Positions 46,011 to 55,270 of a stretch of DNA of 64,000 bases are shown in pieces. Location: assembly GCA_964560495.1 (NCBI GenBank), contig CAZLMM010000018.1:19422-83421 (forward strand), given 5' to 3'. Every line of letters begins with the position of its first letter. Position 1 is the stretch's first letter. The notes beneath the pieces were generated by a model. The model did no database searches. It saw nothing but the letters and a program-made list of their open reading frames with translations, and was not told the DNA's origin. A program made the position numbers and the translations under genes. Source of the stretch: UBA5069 sp964560495 (GTDB lineage Bacteria > Chloroflexota > Anaerolineae > Caldilineales > Caldilineaceae).

Positions 46011-49000
46011 ATGGCAGCCACGAATAACCAGCCAGACCAGACCTTCGACCTGGGGAGTGTGCGGGTCATCGCCAACTCGGAGCTAATGAAGAATCACGCC
46101 ACCGGGATGCCGGTCTCGGCGCAGCAGCGCATGGCCGTCTGCGAAGACGCGAACGGGCTTCCGCTGCTCTTCACCATCGGCACAGACAACATCCTCTACC
46201 TGATCAAACACCTGCCGGGCAGCCCCACCGGCTGGGAGCGCATGGATCTGAGCAGCGCCATCGACGCCGGCAAGGAGGCAGCCGCCTTTGCTGCGTCACA
46301 GGATCGCGATGGGACGATCCATCTCGCGTTGGCGTTGCGCTCCAAAACGGATGCAAGCGACGACAACCTCTACGTTGCGCCTCAATTGCCCAACAACAGC
46401 AGCGACGATGTGTGGTCGAAGCTGGCCGGTCGTTTCGTGCAACGCCCCTTTGCAGCCGGCAAGATGACCATCAGCGAGCTTCTGCTGGGCAGCAACGACG
46501 ATGGGCAGGGCAAACCGCTGGCGCTGGCCGCGGTCGAAACGCAAGACGGCGGCATCACGCGCGCCGAGCACTACTTCATCAACACCGACGCCGACGACAC
46601 GTCGTGGGGCTGGCAACTCTATCCGATCCCTGAGAACGCCACACATATGATCGACATGGCGATTGGCACGGTCGAGGGCGACCGGGGCGTCTATGCGCTC
46701 TACCAGACGCTCAGCGGGCCATCGCTCAGCTTCACCGGCCCCAGCGACCCGGAGTATCCCACCAAGCGGCCCTACTACGGCTTCAACCTGCCCCAGAATT
46801 CCGCCGCAACCTGCATCGCGGCGCTGCCTGGCCAGGACGGCGTCAACTCCGTGCTCTATCTCGCCGGCTCCGGCATCTACACCTTTTCCGGCAGCAACCA
46901 GGACGCTGCGACCATCTGGAGCGGAGACGAAATCGACTCCATCCATGAGATCTTCGCCGAGGAGGACACGCGCAATGTGTCGCTATGGATGACAGCCGGC
47001 GACAATGCGCTCTATCATGTGCGCGGTCTGGTCGACGACGACACCAAGTGGACCTACCCCCTGCCCATGCGCCAGAACGTGGCCCAGATCGCCAGCCTGC
47101 GTGACCAGAAGCGCTTCACCAGCCAGCTCTTCATCGTCCACGCTGACAGCACGCTGGCCTATCTCTACCAGGACCCCGGCACAACGCTTTGGAAAGAGAG
47201 CAACGTGCCGCTGATGGACACGGGCCATGTGTTGGAATTCAACTGCTACACAACCCATCTGCACTTCGAGGATGAGAGTTATGCCCCGCTGATCAACAAG
47301 CCCGTGCAGCTTACGGCCAGCGTGTGGAGCTTTGTCACCGTCAACGGAAAGGTGCACTCCATCGACCCGACCACGCCGGCCACAGTCCACACCGATGTTC
47401 AGGGCAACATCACCATCATCAACAAGGTCGAAAAGCTGGCGACGCCTGTGCTTCATCTTCAGGCCGATTTCCTGAGCCAGGCGCTCGACGTCAACCCGGG
47501 CCATAAGATCAGCGAAGGGCTGAAGCAGGTCAAGAGCGGCGGCGACCTGACCAACGCTCAATTGCGCAACGGCCAGCCGCTCCTGGACAAGTCCTTCGAC
47601 CAGGGAACGTTGGACAGCGCGGCCCAAAGCGTGCAGCAACTCACCCAGGCAGGAGACAGCCTGCCGGCGAGTGGCTCCTCGGCTGGCGGCCACATGCGCG
47701 CCATGGCCGTTGCGCCTTCGCTGCACCTGCTCGACCCCAGACAGGTTCCCGTGGGCCATGTCTGGGGCGTCTCCTTTGCCAATGGACAGGCGACCTACGT
47801 CGAGGGCGCAGAGGCCCGCGCCCTGGTCGCCCCGGCCCATTCCCACGGCATGGTCGCCATGATGAGCGCCGGAGAGTTCTTCGCCGACATCGGCGACTTC
47901 TTCGAGTCGCTGTGGAATGGTCTGCAAGAGATCGGCCATTTCATCCTGGAGAAGGTCGAGGAAGGGCTGAAGTTCATCATCAACGTAGCCGGCAAAGTCT
48001 TTCATTTCATCCTCAAAGCAGTGATTGAAGTCCTCAAGGTCATCAACTGGGTGCTCGAACACACGCTGGGCATCAGCATCGAGAAGTTCATCGAATGGCT
48101 GGGCTTCCTCTTCGATTGGGATGACGTGAAGAAGATGCACAAGGTGATCGTCAACGTCGCCAACCAGACGCTTGCCTTCGCCCAGGCCGAGGCGCTGGTT
48201 CTCGAAGACAAGGTCTCAACCTTCTTCGAGCATCTCAAGGAGAAGGTGCAGGCGCTGGAACCGCTGCCGGAAGGGGATCAGGATGTCAAGTCATCTCACA
48301 CCCAGTTCATCGGCCAACAGGGCGCAAGTTCGGGTGCGCCGTCCATGCTCCACTCCCCCGGCGGCAACTATGCCAGCTATCAGACTCTGCATGGCGGCGT
48401 GATGACCGCGACATGGGAGATGAACGCCACGCCCACCGACCCCCTGACCGCGTTCATTGAGGATGTGCTGGCGCCGACGGTCGATTCCTTTGTCCACACC
48501 ATCAAGAAGCTCTTCGAGGACATCAAGGACGCCTACGAAAAGAGCAACCTGACCTTCAACCAACTGCTGCTGGAACTGGAAGTCGACTTTCTGACCGGTC
48601 TGCTCGACGCCCTGGAAAAGCTGGTTGTCGGGCTGATCAAGTTCGTCGCCGACATCATTGCACTGGTGCAAGAGCTGATCAACCGCAAAGTCGACATTCC
48701 CTTCATCGGCGGCTTTGTGCAATGGCTCTACAAAGAGATCTCAGGCAGCGACCTGACCATCCTGGATGGCTTTGCCTTGTTGATTGCAATTCCAGCCACC
48801 TTTGGCTTCAAGCTCCTCACCGGCAGGAACCCGCTGGACACCGACATCGATCTCTCTACCGCCACCTATCAGGAAATCTTCGGCATGTTGCAGGGAAAGA
48901 AGGCTACGCCAGCGCCTTCACCGTCGCACATGCGGGCCATGGCAGTCGCAGCCGCCATGCCGGCAGGCGAAGCCGCGCCGACGGGCAAAGAGTCCGTATC

Positions 49001-49604
49001 GAAGGGCGCGCGCGTCTACTCGCATGTCGGTGGAGTGGTGGCCGATATCGCCAATTTCATCGTCTCGGTGCTCGCCCTGGTGGAAGCGGTGAGCGATGAA
49101 GAGGAGCTAGAGGAGGCGACCAGCGTATTGGAACGACTGAAGGGCATGACAACCAGCCAGCGCATTTCAACGGCGCTCTCGCTGTTCGCTACGGCGTTCT
49201 CCTTTCCCGTGGGCGCTGACCAGGAAGTGGGGGTTCAGCGGGCAGTCTGGGCTGTGCGGGGAGGAAGCTCCATGATCAAACCGATGCTGCCGGCGCCGGT
49301 GCGGGGCGGGTGGACCATGGTGGAAGGGGTGGCCTGCTTTGTGATGGAGTGCGTCATCTTCGGTGATGAGATGGGGCACGGCACTGGCCCAGAGAAGACT
49401 GGCGATATCATCAAGTTCTTCGAGAACCTCGTGGGGTTCCTGGCCGAATTGGCCGAAGGCGCAACCTACTTCGACCCGGAAAAAGAGACGAAAGCCGCGT
49501 TGGCTGCCGGTTCTGGGGCTGGGTTCTTTATCGCCGGGCTGCTGGATGTGGTGCGCCTGGCGGCAATCGACGTGCCCAACGAATTGGAACATATGGTGAA
49601 CTGA
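46011..49604 (+). CDS. 1197-residue propeller-like and amphipathic-helix protein, unknown function
   Basis: AAAGGAG precedes ATG 46011. Residues about 40-420 show repeated short beta units of the form ..LYLIKH.., ..LFIVHADSTLAYLYQD.., like a beta propeller. Residues about 450-560 form a linker domain. Residues about 622-760 are dense amphipathic helices (FFADIGDFFESLWNGLQEIG, FIINVAGKVFHFILKAVIEVL), and a second helical block lies at about 825-945 (FIEDVLAPTVDSFVHTIKKLF, LLDALEKLVVGLIKFVADII). Residues 1010-1180 hold hydrophobic helices. The octapeptide HMRAMAVA occurs twice (residues about 561 and 973), each time ahead of a helical block. Helices of this kind suggest membrane insertion or pore formation, but function is unknown. 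Confidence 0.6.
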   Translation: MAATNNQPDQTFDLGSVRVIANSELMKNHATGMPVSAQQRMAVCEDANGLPLLFTIGTDNILYLIKHLPGSPTGWERMDLSSAIDAGKEAAAFAASQDRDGTIHLALALRSKTDASDDNLYVAPQLPNNSSDDVWSKLAGRFVQRPFAAGKMTISELLLGSNDDGQGKPLALAAVETQDGGITRAEHYFINTDADDTSWGWQLYPIPENATHMIDMAIGTVEGDRGVYALYQTLSGPSLSFTGPSDPEYPTKRPYYGFNLPQNSAATCIAALPGQDGVNSVLYLAGSGIYTFSGSNQDAATIWSGDEIDSIHEIFAEEDTRNVSLWMTAGDNALYHVRGLVDDDTKWTYPLPMRQNVAQIASLRDQKRFTSQLFIVHADSTLAYLYQDPGTTLWKESNVPLMDTGHVLEFNCYTTHLHFEDESYAPLINKPVQLTASVWSFVTVNGKVHSIDPTTPATVHTDVQGNITIINKVEKLATPVLHLQADFLSQALDVNPGHKISEGLKQVKSGGDLTNAQLRNGQPLLDKSFDQGTLDSAAQSVQQLTQAGDSLPASGSSAGGHMRAMAVAPSLHLLDPRQVPVGHVWGVSFANGQATYVEGAEARALVAPAHSHGMVAMMSAGEFFADIGDFFESLWNGLQEIGHFILEKVEEGLKFIINVAGKVFHFILKAVIEVLKVINWVLEHTLGISIEKFIEWLGFLFDWDDVKKMHKVIVNVANQTLAFAQAEALVLEDKVSTFFEHLKEKVQALEPLPEGDQDVKSSHTQFIGQQGASSGAPSMLHSPGGNYASYQTLHGGVMTATWEMNATPTDPLTAFIEDVLAPTVDSFVHTIKKLFEDIKDAYEKSNLTFNQLLLELEVDFLTGLLDALEKLVVGLIKFVADIIALVQELINRKVDIPFIGGFVQWLYKEISGSDLTILDGFALLIAIPATFGFKLLTGRNPLDTDIDLSTATYQEIFGMLQGKKATPAPSPSHMRAMAVAAAMPAGEAAPTGKESVSKGARVYSHVGGVVADIANFIVSVLALVEAVSDEEELEEATSVLERLKGMTTSQRISTALSLFATAFSFPVGADQEVGVQRAVWAVRGGSSMIKPMLPAPVRGGWTMVEGVACFVMECVIFGDEMGHGTGPEKTGDIIKFFENLVGFLAELAEGATYFDPEKETKAALAAGSGAGFFIAGLLDVVRLAAIDVPNELEHMVN

Positions 49605-49648
49605 ACAATGTACGATGTTTATTTGTTGTGTCTATCAGACACATAACT

Positions 49649-49739
49649 CGCCACTATGTTTGCAGTTTTGGCGTCATCCAGTCATCCAGAGGTGACAGTC
49701 ACTTTGTGAAGTGACTGTCACCCGAGAAAGCGCAAAGGT
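49649..49739 (-). repeat. Right 91-bp inverted repeat of the sedolisin cassette
   Basis: Reverse complement of 42541-42623 with two substitutions and a duplicated GTCATCCA unit. It begins 45 bases after the stop of the 1197-residue protein gene. Its palindromic core (49691-49721) could also end transcription from either side. Confidence 0.9.
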
Positions 49740-49781
49740 AGTCTCTCCCCAACCGTGAAATACCCCCTGGAAAGGCGTAGA

Positions 49782-49811
49782 TTATCCACTGCAGGATCGT
49801 CGTGATACAAT
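49782..49811 (+). promoter_or_regulatory. Possible promoter of the moxR operon leader
   Basis: GATACAAT gives a -10 box TACAAT (49806-49811). The -35 is weak (TTATCC, 49782-49787, 18-base spacer). It would start an RNA near 49818. Confidence 0.3.
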
Positions 49812-49833
49812 CCGTTTCATGTGAAGCGACGAC

Positions 49834-49920
49834 GAGGCTTGCCGGGGAGCATGCAATTTACCCGGTTTTGAACACAGAGCCTCTACCAGAACTCACAACC
49901 CTGGTAGAGGCTTCTCTTTT
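49834..49920 (+). promoter_or_regulatory. Attenuator-like leader with alternative hairpins
   Basis: Terminator form: GCCTCTACCAG (49879-49889) pairs with CTGGTAGAGGC (49901-49911), followed by TTCTCTTTT. Alternative form: GAGGCT (49834-49839) pairs with AGCCTC (49878-49883), enclosing a CCGGG/CCCGG stem (49842-49846 with 49861-49865). The two forms exclude each other because they share the terminator's left arm. The MoxR start codon is only 30 bases further on. Confidence 0.5.
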
Positions 49921-49950
49921 GCCCACTGCGCTACGCTGAATGGGGAGGAT

Positions 49951-50928
49951 ATGAACGAAGCAGAAGAATTGCGAACGACAGCCGATAGACTGCGCGCCAA
50001 CATCGGGCGCGTCATCGTGGGCAAAGAGCGAGTCATCGACCTGTTGCTCATCGCTCTGCTGTGCGAGGGGCACGTGTTGTTGGAAGATGTGCCCGGCATC
50101 GGCAAAACTATGCTGGCCAAGTCGCTGGCGCGCTCGCTGGATTGCGCGTTTCAGCGTATCCAGTTCACGCCGGATTTGCTGCCGTCGGACATCACCGGCG
50201 TCAGCGTCTTCAACCAAAAGTCGGGCGAGTTCGAATTTCGACCCGGCCCGCTGGCGGCTCAGGTCGTCCTGGCCGATGAGATCAACCGCGCCGGCCCGCG
50301 CACCCAGGCCGCCTTGCTGGAAGCCATGGAAGAACGCCAGGTAACGGTGGACGGTGTGACGCGCCCGTTGCCGCGCCCCTTTCTGGTCTTGGCAACCCAG
50401 AATCCTATCGATCTGGAAGGCACCTTCCCTCTGCCCGAAGCCCAGGTGGATCGCTTTCTCATGCGCGTGGCGGTGGGCTATCCCGACGAAGATGAGGAAC
50501 GCGCTATTCTGCGCCGCTTCCGTGAACGCAATCCCCTCGCTGAACTGCAGCCGGCGGCGGCTGCAGAGCAATTGCTGCGCCTGCAAGCGGCAACGCGCCA
50601 GGTCTTCGTCCATCCCGCAGTGGAACAGTACATCGTGCGCCTGGTGCGAGCGACACGTTCTCATGCTTCCGTGCAACTGGGCGCCAGCCCGCGCGGCGCG
50701 TTGGCGCTCTATCATACGGCTCAGGCGCGGGCAGCCATGGCCGGTCGCGGCTTTGTCCTGCCCGACGACGTGCAGGCATTGCTCCAGCCTGTGCTGAATC
50801 ACCGCATCATCACCACCAGCCAGGCGCGTGTGCGCGGCAAGGCCGTGACCGACATCCTGGCCGAAGTGACGACCCAAACGCCGGTGCCGGTGGAAGAGAC
50901 CTGGTCCGTGGAGGATGCGGCCACATGA
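49951..50928 (+). CDS. MoxR-family AAA+ ATPase
   Basis: 325 residues. Walker A LLEDVPGIGKTMLAKSLA near residue 45, the MoxR segment RIQFTPDLLPSDITGVSVF, Walker B VVLADEINRAGPRTQAALLEAMEE, and sensor I PFLVLATQNPIDLEGTFPLPEAQ. MoxR ATPases act as chaperones for VWA-type partners; here the partners are the DUF58 and membrane proteins that follow. GGGGAGG stands just before the ATG. Distinct from the CoxD-type ATPase at 17130. Confidence 0.94.
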   Translation: MNEAEELRTTADRLRANIGRVIVGKERVIDLLLIALLCEGHVLLEDVPGIGKTMLAKSLARSLDCAFQRIQFTPDLLPSDITGVSVFNQKSGEFEFRPGPLAAQVVLADEINRAGPRTQAALLEAMEERQVTVDGVTRPLPRPFLVLATQNPIDLEGTFPLPEAQVDRFLMRVAVGYPDEDEERAILRRFRERNPLAELQPAAAAEQLLRLQAATRQVFVHPAVEQYIVRLVRATRSHASVQLGASPRGALALYHTAQARAAMAGRGFVLPDDVQALLQPVLNHRIITTSQARVRGKAVTDILAEVTTQTPVPVEETWSVEDAAT

Positions 50929-52169
50929 CGCGCGTTTTCTATCTCTTGATGGGCGTTGCCTTTGCCATGGCGCTCTGGCTGCGCGAGCCGTTGCTGGCGC
51001 TTCTGGCGCTGATGCTGGCGCTGCTGGCCGGGTTGACCTGGCTGTGGGATCGCTATGCGCTGACCGAGGTAAGCTATGTGCGGCGGCTGGGGGTGAGTCG
51101 CATGTTCGTCGGCGAGGAGATGAACCTGGCCATCGAGGTCGTCAACGCCAAGCCGCTGCCCCTGGCCTGGCTCAAGGCCGTGGACGAGTTCCCCGGCGAA
51201 ATGACCCTGAAGCGGGGCTATCTGGGTCACTCCTTCAAGCGCAATCGTCGCCTGCTGACCAATCTGTTGGCCCTGCGCTTCTACGAACGAGTGCGCAAAC
51301 AATATCAAGTACGGGCGATCAAACGTGGGGTGCTGGAGTTTGGCCCGGTGACGCTCCACGCCGGCGACCTCTTTGGCTTCCGCCAACAGGAACGCGTTGT
51401 TGGACAGATTGACGAATTGGTCGTCTACCCGCGCATCGTTCCCATGCCGGCCCTGGGGCTGCCGGCCGCCCATCCCTTTGGCGATGCAGTCACCCGGCGG
51501 CGCATCAGCGACGATCCGCTACGCGTCACCGGCGCCCGGCCGTATGTTCCCGGCGACAACCCACGTTTCATTCATTGGAAAGCCACAGCCCGCCGCGGCG
51601 AGCTGCAAACCCGCACCTTCGACGCTGGGGCCAGCCCGCGCACCGCCATCTTTCTGGATGTGCAGACCGTGCGCGGGATGCCGGGCATCGTGGATTCGTA
51701 TCTGGAATACGCCATCACTGCGGCTGCGTCGGTCGCCCATGACCTGCTGGAGCGCCGCGAAGCCGTTGGCCTTTACGTGAACACCTGGCGGCGCAGGACG
51801 TCGGAGCTGGTGCGCCTGCCGGCGTCGCGGCGCCCCGACCAGTGGCGCGCCATGCTCGAAGCGCTGGCGCGCGTGCTGGATGTGGCGACGGTCGGCTTCG
51901 ACCGTTTCTTACAGGCCGAGTTGCCGGCGCTGCCCTTTGGCGCGGGGGTCATTGCCATTTCCTCACTGCCCGACGCCAAGATCTACGCAGCGCTCCTCGA
52001 TGTGCAGCGCGCAGGCCACCCCACCTGGCTGCTGGTGGTGGCGGATGACGAGCCGGTCGACATTCCTGACGCCCTGCGCTGGACGTGGATCGGCGGGCGT
52101 CAGGCGTATCGACAGTTGAATGACTTGGACAAGCTGGACGAGCTTGATGAGCTGGATGAGGAGCCATGA
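50925..52169 (+). CDS. DUF58-domain protein
   Basis: 414 residues. Two N-terminal membrane helices (residues 5-42) are followed by a beta region and the DUF58 signature YVPGDNPRFIHWKATARRGELQTRTFD near residue 207, then a degenerate VWA fold (TAIFLDVQTV). Start overlaps the moxR stop by four bases. The C-terminal tail is a short acidic repeat (LDKLDELDELDEEP). Family role: partner of MoxR ATPases, usually alongside a transglutaminase. Confidence 0.92.
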   Translation: MTRVFYLLMGVAFAMALWLREPLLALLALMLALLAGLTWLWDRYALTEVSYVRRLGVSRMFVGEEMNLAIEVVNAKPLPLAWLKAVDEFPGEMTLKRGYLGHSFKRNRRLLTNLLALRFYERVRKQYQVRAIKRGVLEFGPVTLHAGDLFGFRQQERVVGQIDELVVYPRIVPMPALGLPAAHPFGDAVTRRRISDDPLRVTGARPYVPGDNPRFIHWKATARRGELQTRTFDAGASPRTAIFLDVQTVRGMPGIVDSYLEYAITAAASVAHDLLERREAVGLYVNTWRRRTSELVRLPASRRPDQWRAMLEALARVLDVATVGFDRFLQAELPALPFGAGVIAISSLPDAKIYAALLDVQRAGHPTWLLVVADDEPVDIPDALRWTWIGGRQAYRQLNDLDKLDELDELDEEP

Positions 52170-53614
52170 AGGGACTCCCACCGCCAACTGCGCGCCATTG
52201 GAACTGGTTGGACGACGGCGTGCTGGTCTACGCTGTTGCGGCGCTGCGCACGCTGTGGACCTGGCCCCTGCTGCTCCTGCTCGCGCGCTCTTTCTTTCCA
52301 GGGGAGAGCGATCTTCTGTCGCCGTTCATCGTTTTTGGTTTGCTGGCGGGGGGAGCGCTGACCGTGCAACTCAGCGCCAGATATATCAGCAGCAAGCGCG
52401 CTCCAGTGATTGCTGCCGTCATCGGCCTGGCAGCTATCGGGCTGGCGCTCTATCTCAGCGTGCGCAACGAGATTGGCGCGCAGTGGGAATGGCGCTGGCT
52501 GGAAAGCGCGCCCGAGCATTCCGGTCGCGTCATCATGACGGTTGCGCCGGCGGTCTGGCTCTGGTGGTGGGGCATGACGCTGGGGCGCAATCGTGATTTC
52601 TACGACGGCCTGGCCCGTGAGTTCGCCATCGGGTTGGCAGGAATGCTGCTGGTAGTGGTGTTGGGCGTGACTTCCCAGATGTTGACGACCACTCTGACGC
52701 TGACCCTTCTCCTGGCCTATCTGGCGCTTGGACTCTTCATTCTGGCCCTGGCCACCATTCAGGACGCCCGTCGCTACGAAGGGGCGCGCGCCGGTCATGA
52801 CTTGCCGCTGGCGCGCCATTGGTGGGGCACAGTCGGCGCCATCGTCGCAACTCTACTGGTGGTGGCGTTGCTGTTGAGCCAGCTCTTCATGCCAGAGACG
52901 CTGGGTCTGTTGGGACGCGGGGCAACCTTCTTGTTGTCATTGGTAGGGCAGATCTTCATCTGGATTATCATCATCATCAGCTACCCCATCCTCATGGCGT
53001 TGGACTGGCTGATCCGTAACATGCCCGCCGGTGAACGCGAGGGGCCGCCGCCGGAGATCATGGTTCCTGATTTCCTGGCACAGTTGCGCGAGATCACTGG
53101 GCAGGAGGCGACGGTTTCTGCCCCGGTTTCACAGACGCCTTACTGGATCGTAGGTGGCGTTCTGGCCGCGGCTGTGATCCTGCTGATCTTCATTTTGGCC
53201 TTCCGCCGCTTTCGCGCCCCCAGCGACGAAGATGTTGCTGAATCCCACGAGAGCATCTTGACCCTCGACCTGCTGAAAGCCCAATTGGCCCAGCTTTTCC
53301 GTCGCAAAAGAGCAGGCGATGACAACCAGACGGCGCCTTTCGTTGCGCTGGCCGGCGACGAGCCCCACGTGCGCATCCGCCGGGTCTACCAGACGCTGCT
53401 GGTCTGGGCCGCCGCTCGCGGGGTCGCCCGCTCGCCAGGGATGACGCCGCAGCAATACAGAACAGTGCTCGGCAACGTCTATCCTGGCCACGACGCGCAG
53501 TTCGCAGTCATCACCGCGGCCTATGACCTGGCGCGCTATGGAGCGGCGTCTGTCACCGAGGAGAGGGCACGCGCGGTCGACGCGGCGTGGCAAGAGGTTG
53601 TGGAAAAGGAATGA
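52166..53614 (+). CDS. Polytopic membrane protein with C-terminal DUF4129 domain
   Basis: 482 residues. About six membrane segments (residues 25-45, 52-75, 80-100, 115-145, 165-200, 220-275), one further helix near 328-347, then the cytosolic DUF4129 domain (VRIRRVYQTLLVWAAARGVARSPGMTPQQYRTVL...AYDLARYGAASVTEE). Start overlaps the DUF58 gene by four bases. These operons usually continue with a TgpA-type transglutaminase; here the sequence downstream is decayed, and a 37-codon frame overlapping the stop (53611) ends quickly. Confidence 0.88.
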   Translation: MKGLPPPTARHWNWLDDGVLVYAVAALRTLWTWPLLLLLARSFFPGESDLLSPFIVFGLLAGGALTVQLSARYISSKRAPVIAAVIGLAAIGLALYLSVRNEIGAQWEWRWLESAPEHSGRVIMTVAPAVWLWWWGMTLGRNRDFYDGLAREFAIGLAGMLLVVVLGVTSQMLTTTLTLTLLLAYLALGLFILALATIQDARRYEGARAGHDLPLARHWWGTVGAIVATLLVVALLLSQLFMPETLGLLGRGATFLLSLVGQIFIWIIIIISYPILMALDWLIRNMPAGEREGPPPEIMVPDFLAQLREITGQEATVSAPVSQTPYWIVGGVLAAAVILLIFILAFRRFRAPSDEDVAESHESILTLDLLKAQLAQLFRRKRAGDDNQTAPFVALAGDEPHVRIRRVYQTLLVWAAARGVARSPGMTPQQYRTVLGNVYPGHDAQFAVITAAYDLARYGAASVTEERARAVDAAWQEVVEKE

Positions 53615-53690
53615 AAATGGCAACGTCATCCCTGCCGATAGAGGAACAACCCGACAAGCGCACAGAACGAGCGCGCATGCTCTGGTACTC

Positions 53691-53860
53691 CTATGTGAGA
53701 AGCTCGTCAAAAAGCACCAGGTAGGCGTCGAGATGCAGCTCACCATCTCATCTTCGGCTGCGCCTGCCACAAAACGCACATAGAACTCGGCAGAGGGCTG
53801 CGCGTACCGTCGTTCCAGTTCACCGATGACAAAACTGTAAACGATCTTCGCAAAAAATGG
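53691..53860 (-). pseudogene. Frameshifted C-terminal gene fragment
   Basis: On the minus strand, FAKIVYSFVIGELERRYAQPSAEFYVRFVAGAAEDEM is continued in the next frame by ELHLDAYLVLFDELLT and a TAG stop (53693-53691). It has the look of a real protein C-terminus with one frameshift and no upstream part. Parent family not identified with confidence. Confidence 0.35.
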
Positions 53861-53882
53861 GCTTGCTTTTCGCAACCCCGCC

Positions 53883-54269
53883 GTGCCATGCTGTGCCGCA
53901 CTACGGCCCGACATCGTTTCAGTCGCCACGCCGGCCAGCGTGCATCACGACATCGTTCTGGCAGCGGCCAAGTTCGGTTGCCACATCGTCTGTGAAAAGC
54001 CGCTCGGTCTCGATGCGGCGCAAACCCGTGCGATGGTGCAGGCGGTCGAGCAGGCCGGCGTCAAACACAGCTATTGTGCAATCAGCCGCTATGCTCCGGC
54101 GGCCATCTTTGCCGAAATGCCGCTGTCGGGGCTGATCGGGCAAATACAGGAGATCGAGTCCATTCACCATTTCAACACATCGCCGTTGTCGCGCTATTCC
54201 TGGTTTTTTCAGCTGAGCCAAGGCGGCGGCGCGCTCTACAACGACTTCCCCCATTTCTTGGGCCAGGTA
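53883..54269 (+). pseudogene. Gfo/Idh/MocA oxidoreductase fragment interrupted by an insertion sequence
   Basis: About 130 codons match the middle of Gfo/Idh/MocA dehydrogenases: LRPDIVSVATPASVHHDIVLAAAKFGCHIVCEKPLGLDAAQTRAMVQ (the EKP motif with catalytic Lys), HSYCAISRYAPA, and GGGALYNDFPHFLGQVL. The N-terminal GxGxxG part is missing and the reading stops at the insertion-sequence border at 54270. No continuation is found after the element, so the 3' part is lost. Confidence 0.75.
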
Positions 54270-55270
54270 TTAGACATTATCGGCATTAGTGTACAATAGG
54301 TCCATGCTAACCTACACGAAGCTCAAAGAGCAACCCACCAGTTTTCTGGCTGCGACAGGATTGACCGTCGTGGTGTTCGAAGAGTTGTTGCCAGCCTATC
54401 AGGCCGCCTAGGCCAAGCTCTATCCATCCCACTTGACAGCCAAAGGCCAGGAGCGGGAGCGGCGCGTTGGCGGCGGGACGAAAGGGGTGTTGCGAACGGA
54501 TGCAGACCGTCTCCTCTTCATCTTGGTCTACTTGAAGACGAACCCGCTCCAAGTGATGCACGGCTTGCATTTTGGTCTGAGCCAAGCGCAGGCGAATTAC
54601 TGGATACATCGCTTGCTCCCGGTCGTCCAGGAGACGTTGGGTGCGCTTGGCCTGGGGCCTGAACGTGACGGCGCCAAGGTGGGCACGAGTCTGCTGGCGC
54701 AGGCAGGTCTACCTGACTTGGCGCTCGACGGACAGAACGGCGTCGCGAGCGTCCGACCGACAGTGCAGAACAGAAGCGCATGTACAGTGGGAAGAAGAAA
54801 ACGCACACGGTCAGGAATCTCATCCTGGTAAATGAAGCGACAGAGCAGGTCGTCTATCTTGGCCCCACCGAACCCGGGTCCAAGCACGACAAGAAAGCGG
54901 CTGACCAAGCTGGCATCATCTATCAGGCTAACGCGAGCTCGGACAAAGATACCGGCTTCCAAGGCTATGAGCCGGCGCAAGCCTTGGCCAGACAGGCAAA
55001 AAAAGCCCTGCGGCCAAGAACTGAACTGCGGTGACAAGTTCTGCAACCAGATTCTGGCCAGCGTGCGGATTGTGGTTTTACATGTCATCGCCGGTGTCAA
55101 GCGATGTCGGATCGTCAAAGACGTCCTCCGGCTGACCAAAGATGGCGTTGCCGAGCATGTCATGGAGATCGCTTGTGGCCTGCACAACCTGCGCATGAGC
55201 CGTAGACACCCGTTGCCAGCTTTCGATCTGCTTCACTTGCTCGGCCAAACCTAATGCCGATAATGTCTAA
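54270..55270 (+). mobile_element. Degenerate IS5-like insertion sequence (1.0 kb)
   Basis: Bounded by perfect 20-bp inverted repeats: TTAGACATTATCGGCATTAG at 54270-54289 and its exact complement at 55251-55270. TA flanks both ends (54268-54269 and 55271-55272), which fits a 2-base target duplication. It encodes one decayed DDE transposase. Inserted into the Gfo/Idh fragment. Confidence 0.88.
54304..55254 (+). pseudogene. Inactivated IS5-like DDE transposase
   Basis: Begins MLTYTKLKEQPTSFLAATGL. The frame is broken three times: an in-frame TAG at 54409-54411; a one-base loss near 54731, after which TERRRERPTDSAEQKRMYSGKKK is read in the next frame; and a shift at the run of seven A around 54998-55004, after which the original frame resumes (GDKFCNQILASVRIVVLHVIAGVKRCR ... 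DLLHLLGQT). Matches transposases with an HTH_Tnp_4 plus DDE_Tnp_4 layout. Not functional as read. Confidence 0.88.

Noticed and set aside
46983..48140. 385-codon minus-strand frame inside the 1197-residue gene
   Set aside because: The plus-strand gene has a strong ribosome site and ordered domains; the antisense frame has no start signal.
42541..49739. Composite transposon with terminal repeats
   Set aside because: No transposase or target duplication was found and the repeats contain palindromes that may be dispersed elements, so it is reported only as a candidate cassette.
53611..53724. 37-codon frame overlapping the DUF4129 stop
   Set aside because: It ends after 37 codons in decayed sequence; probably the stump of a lost operon gene, not a functional peptide.
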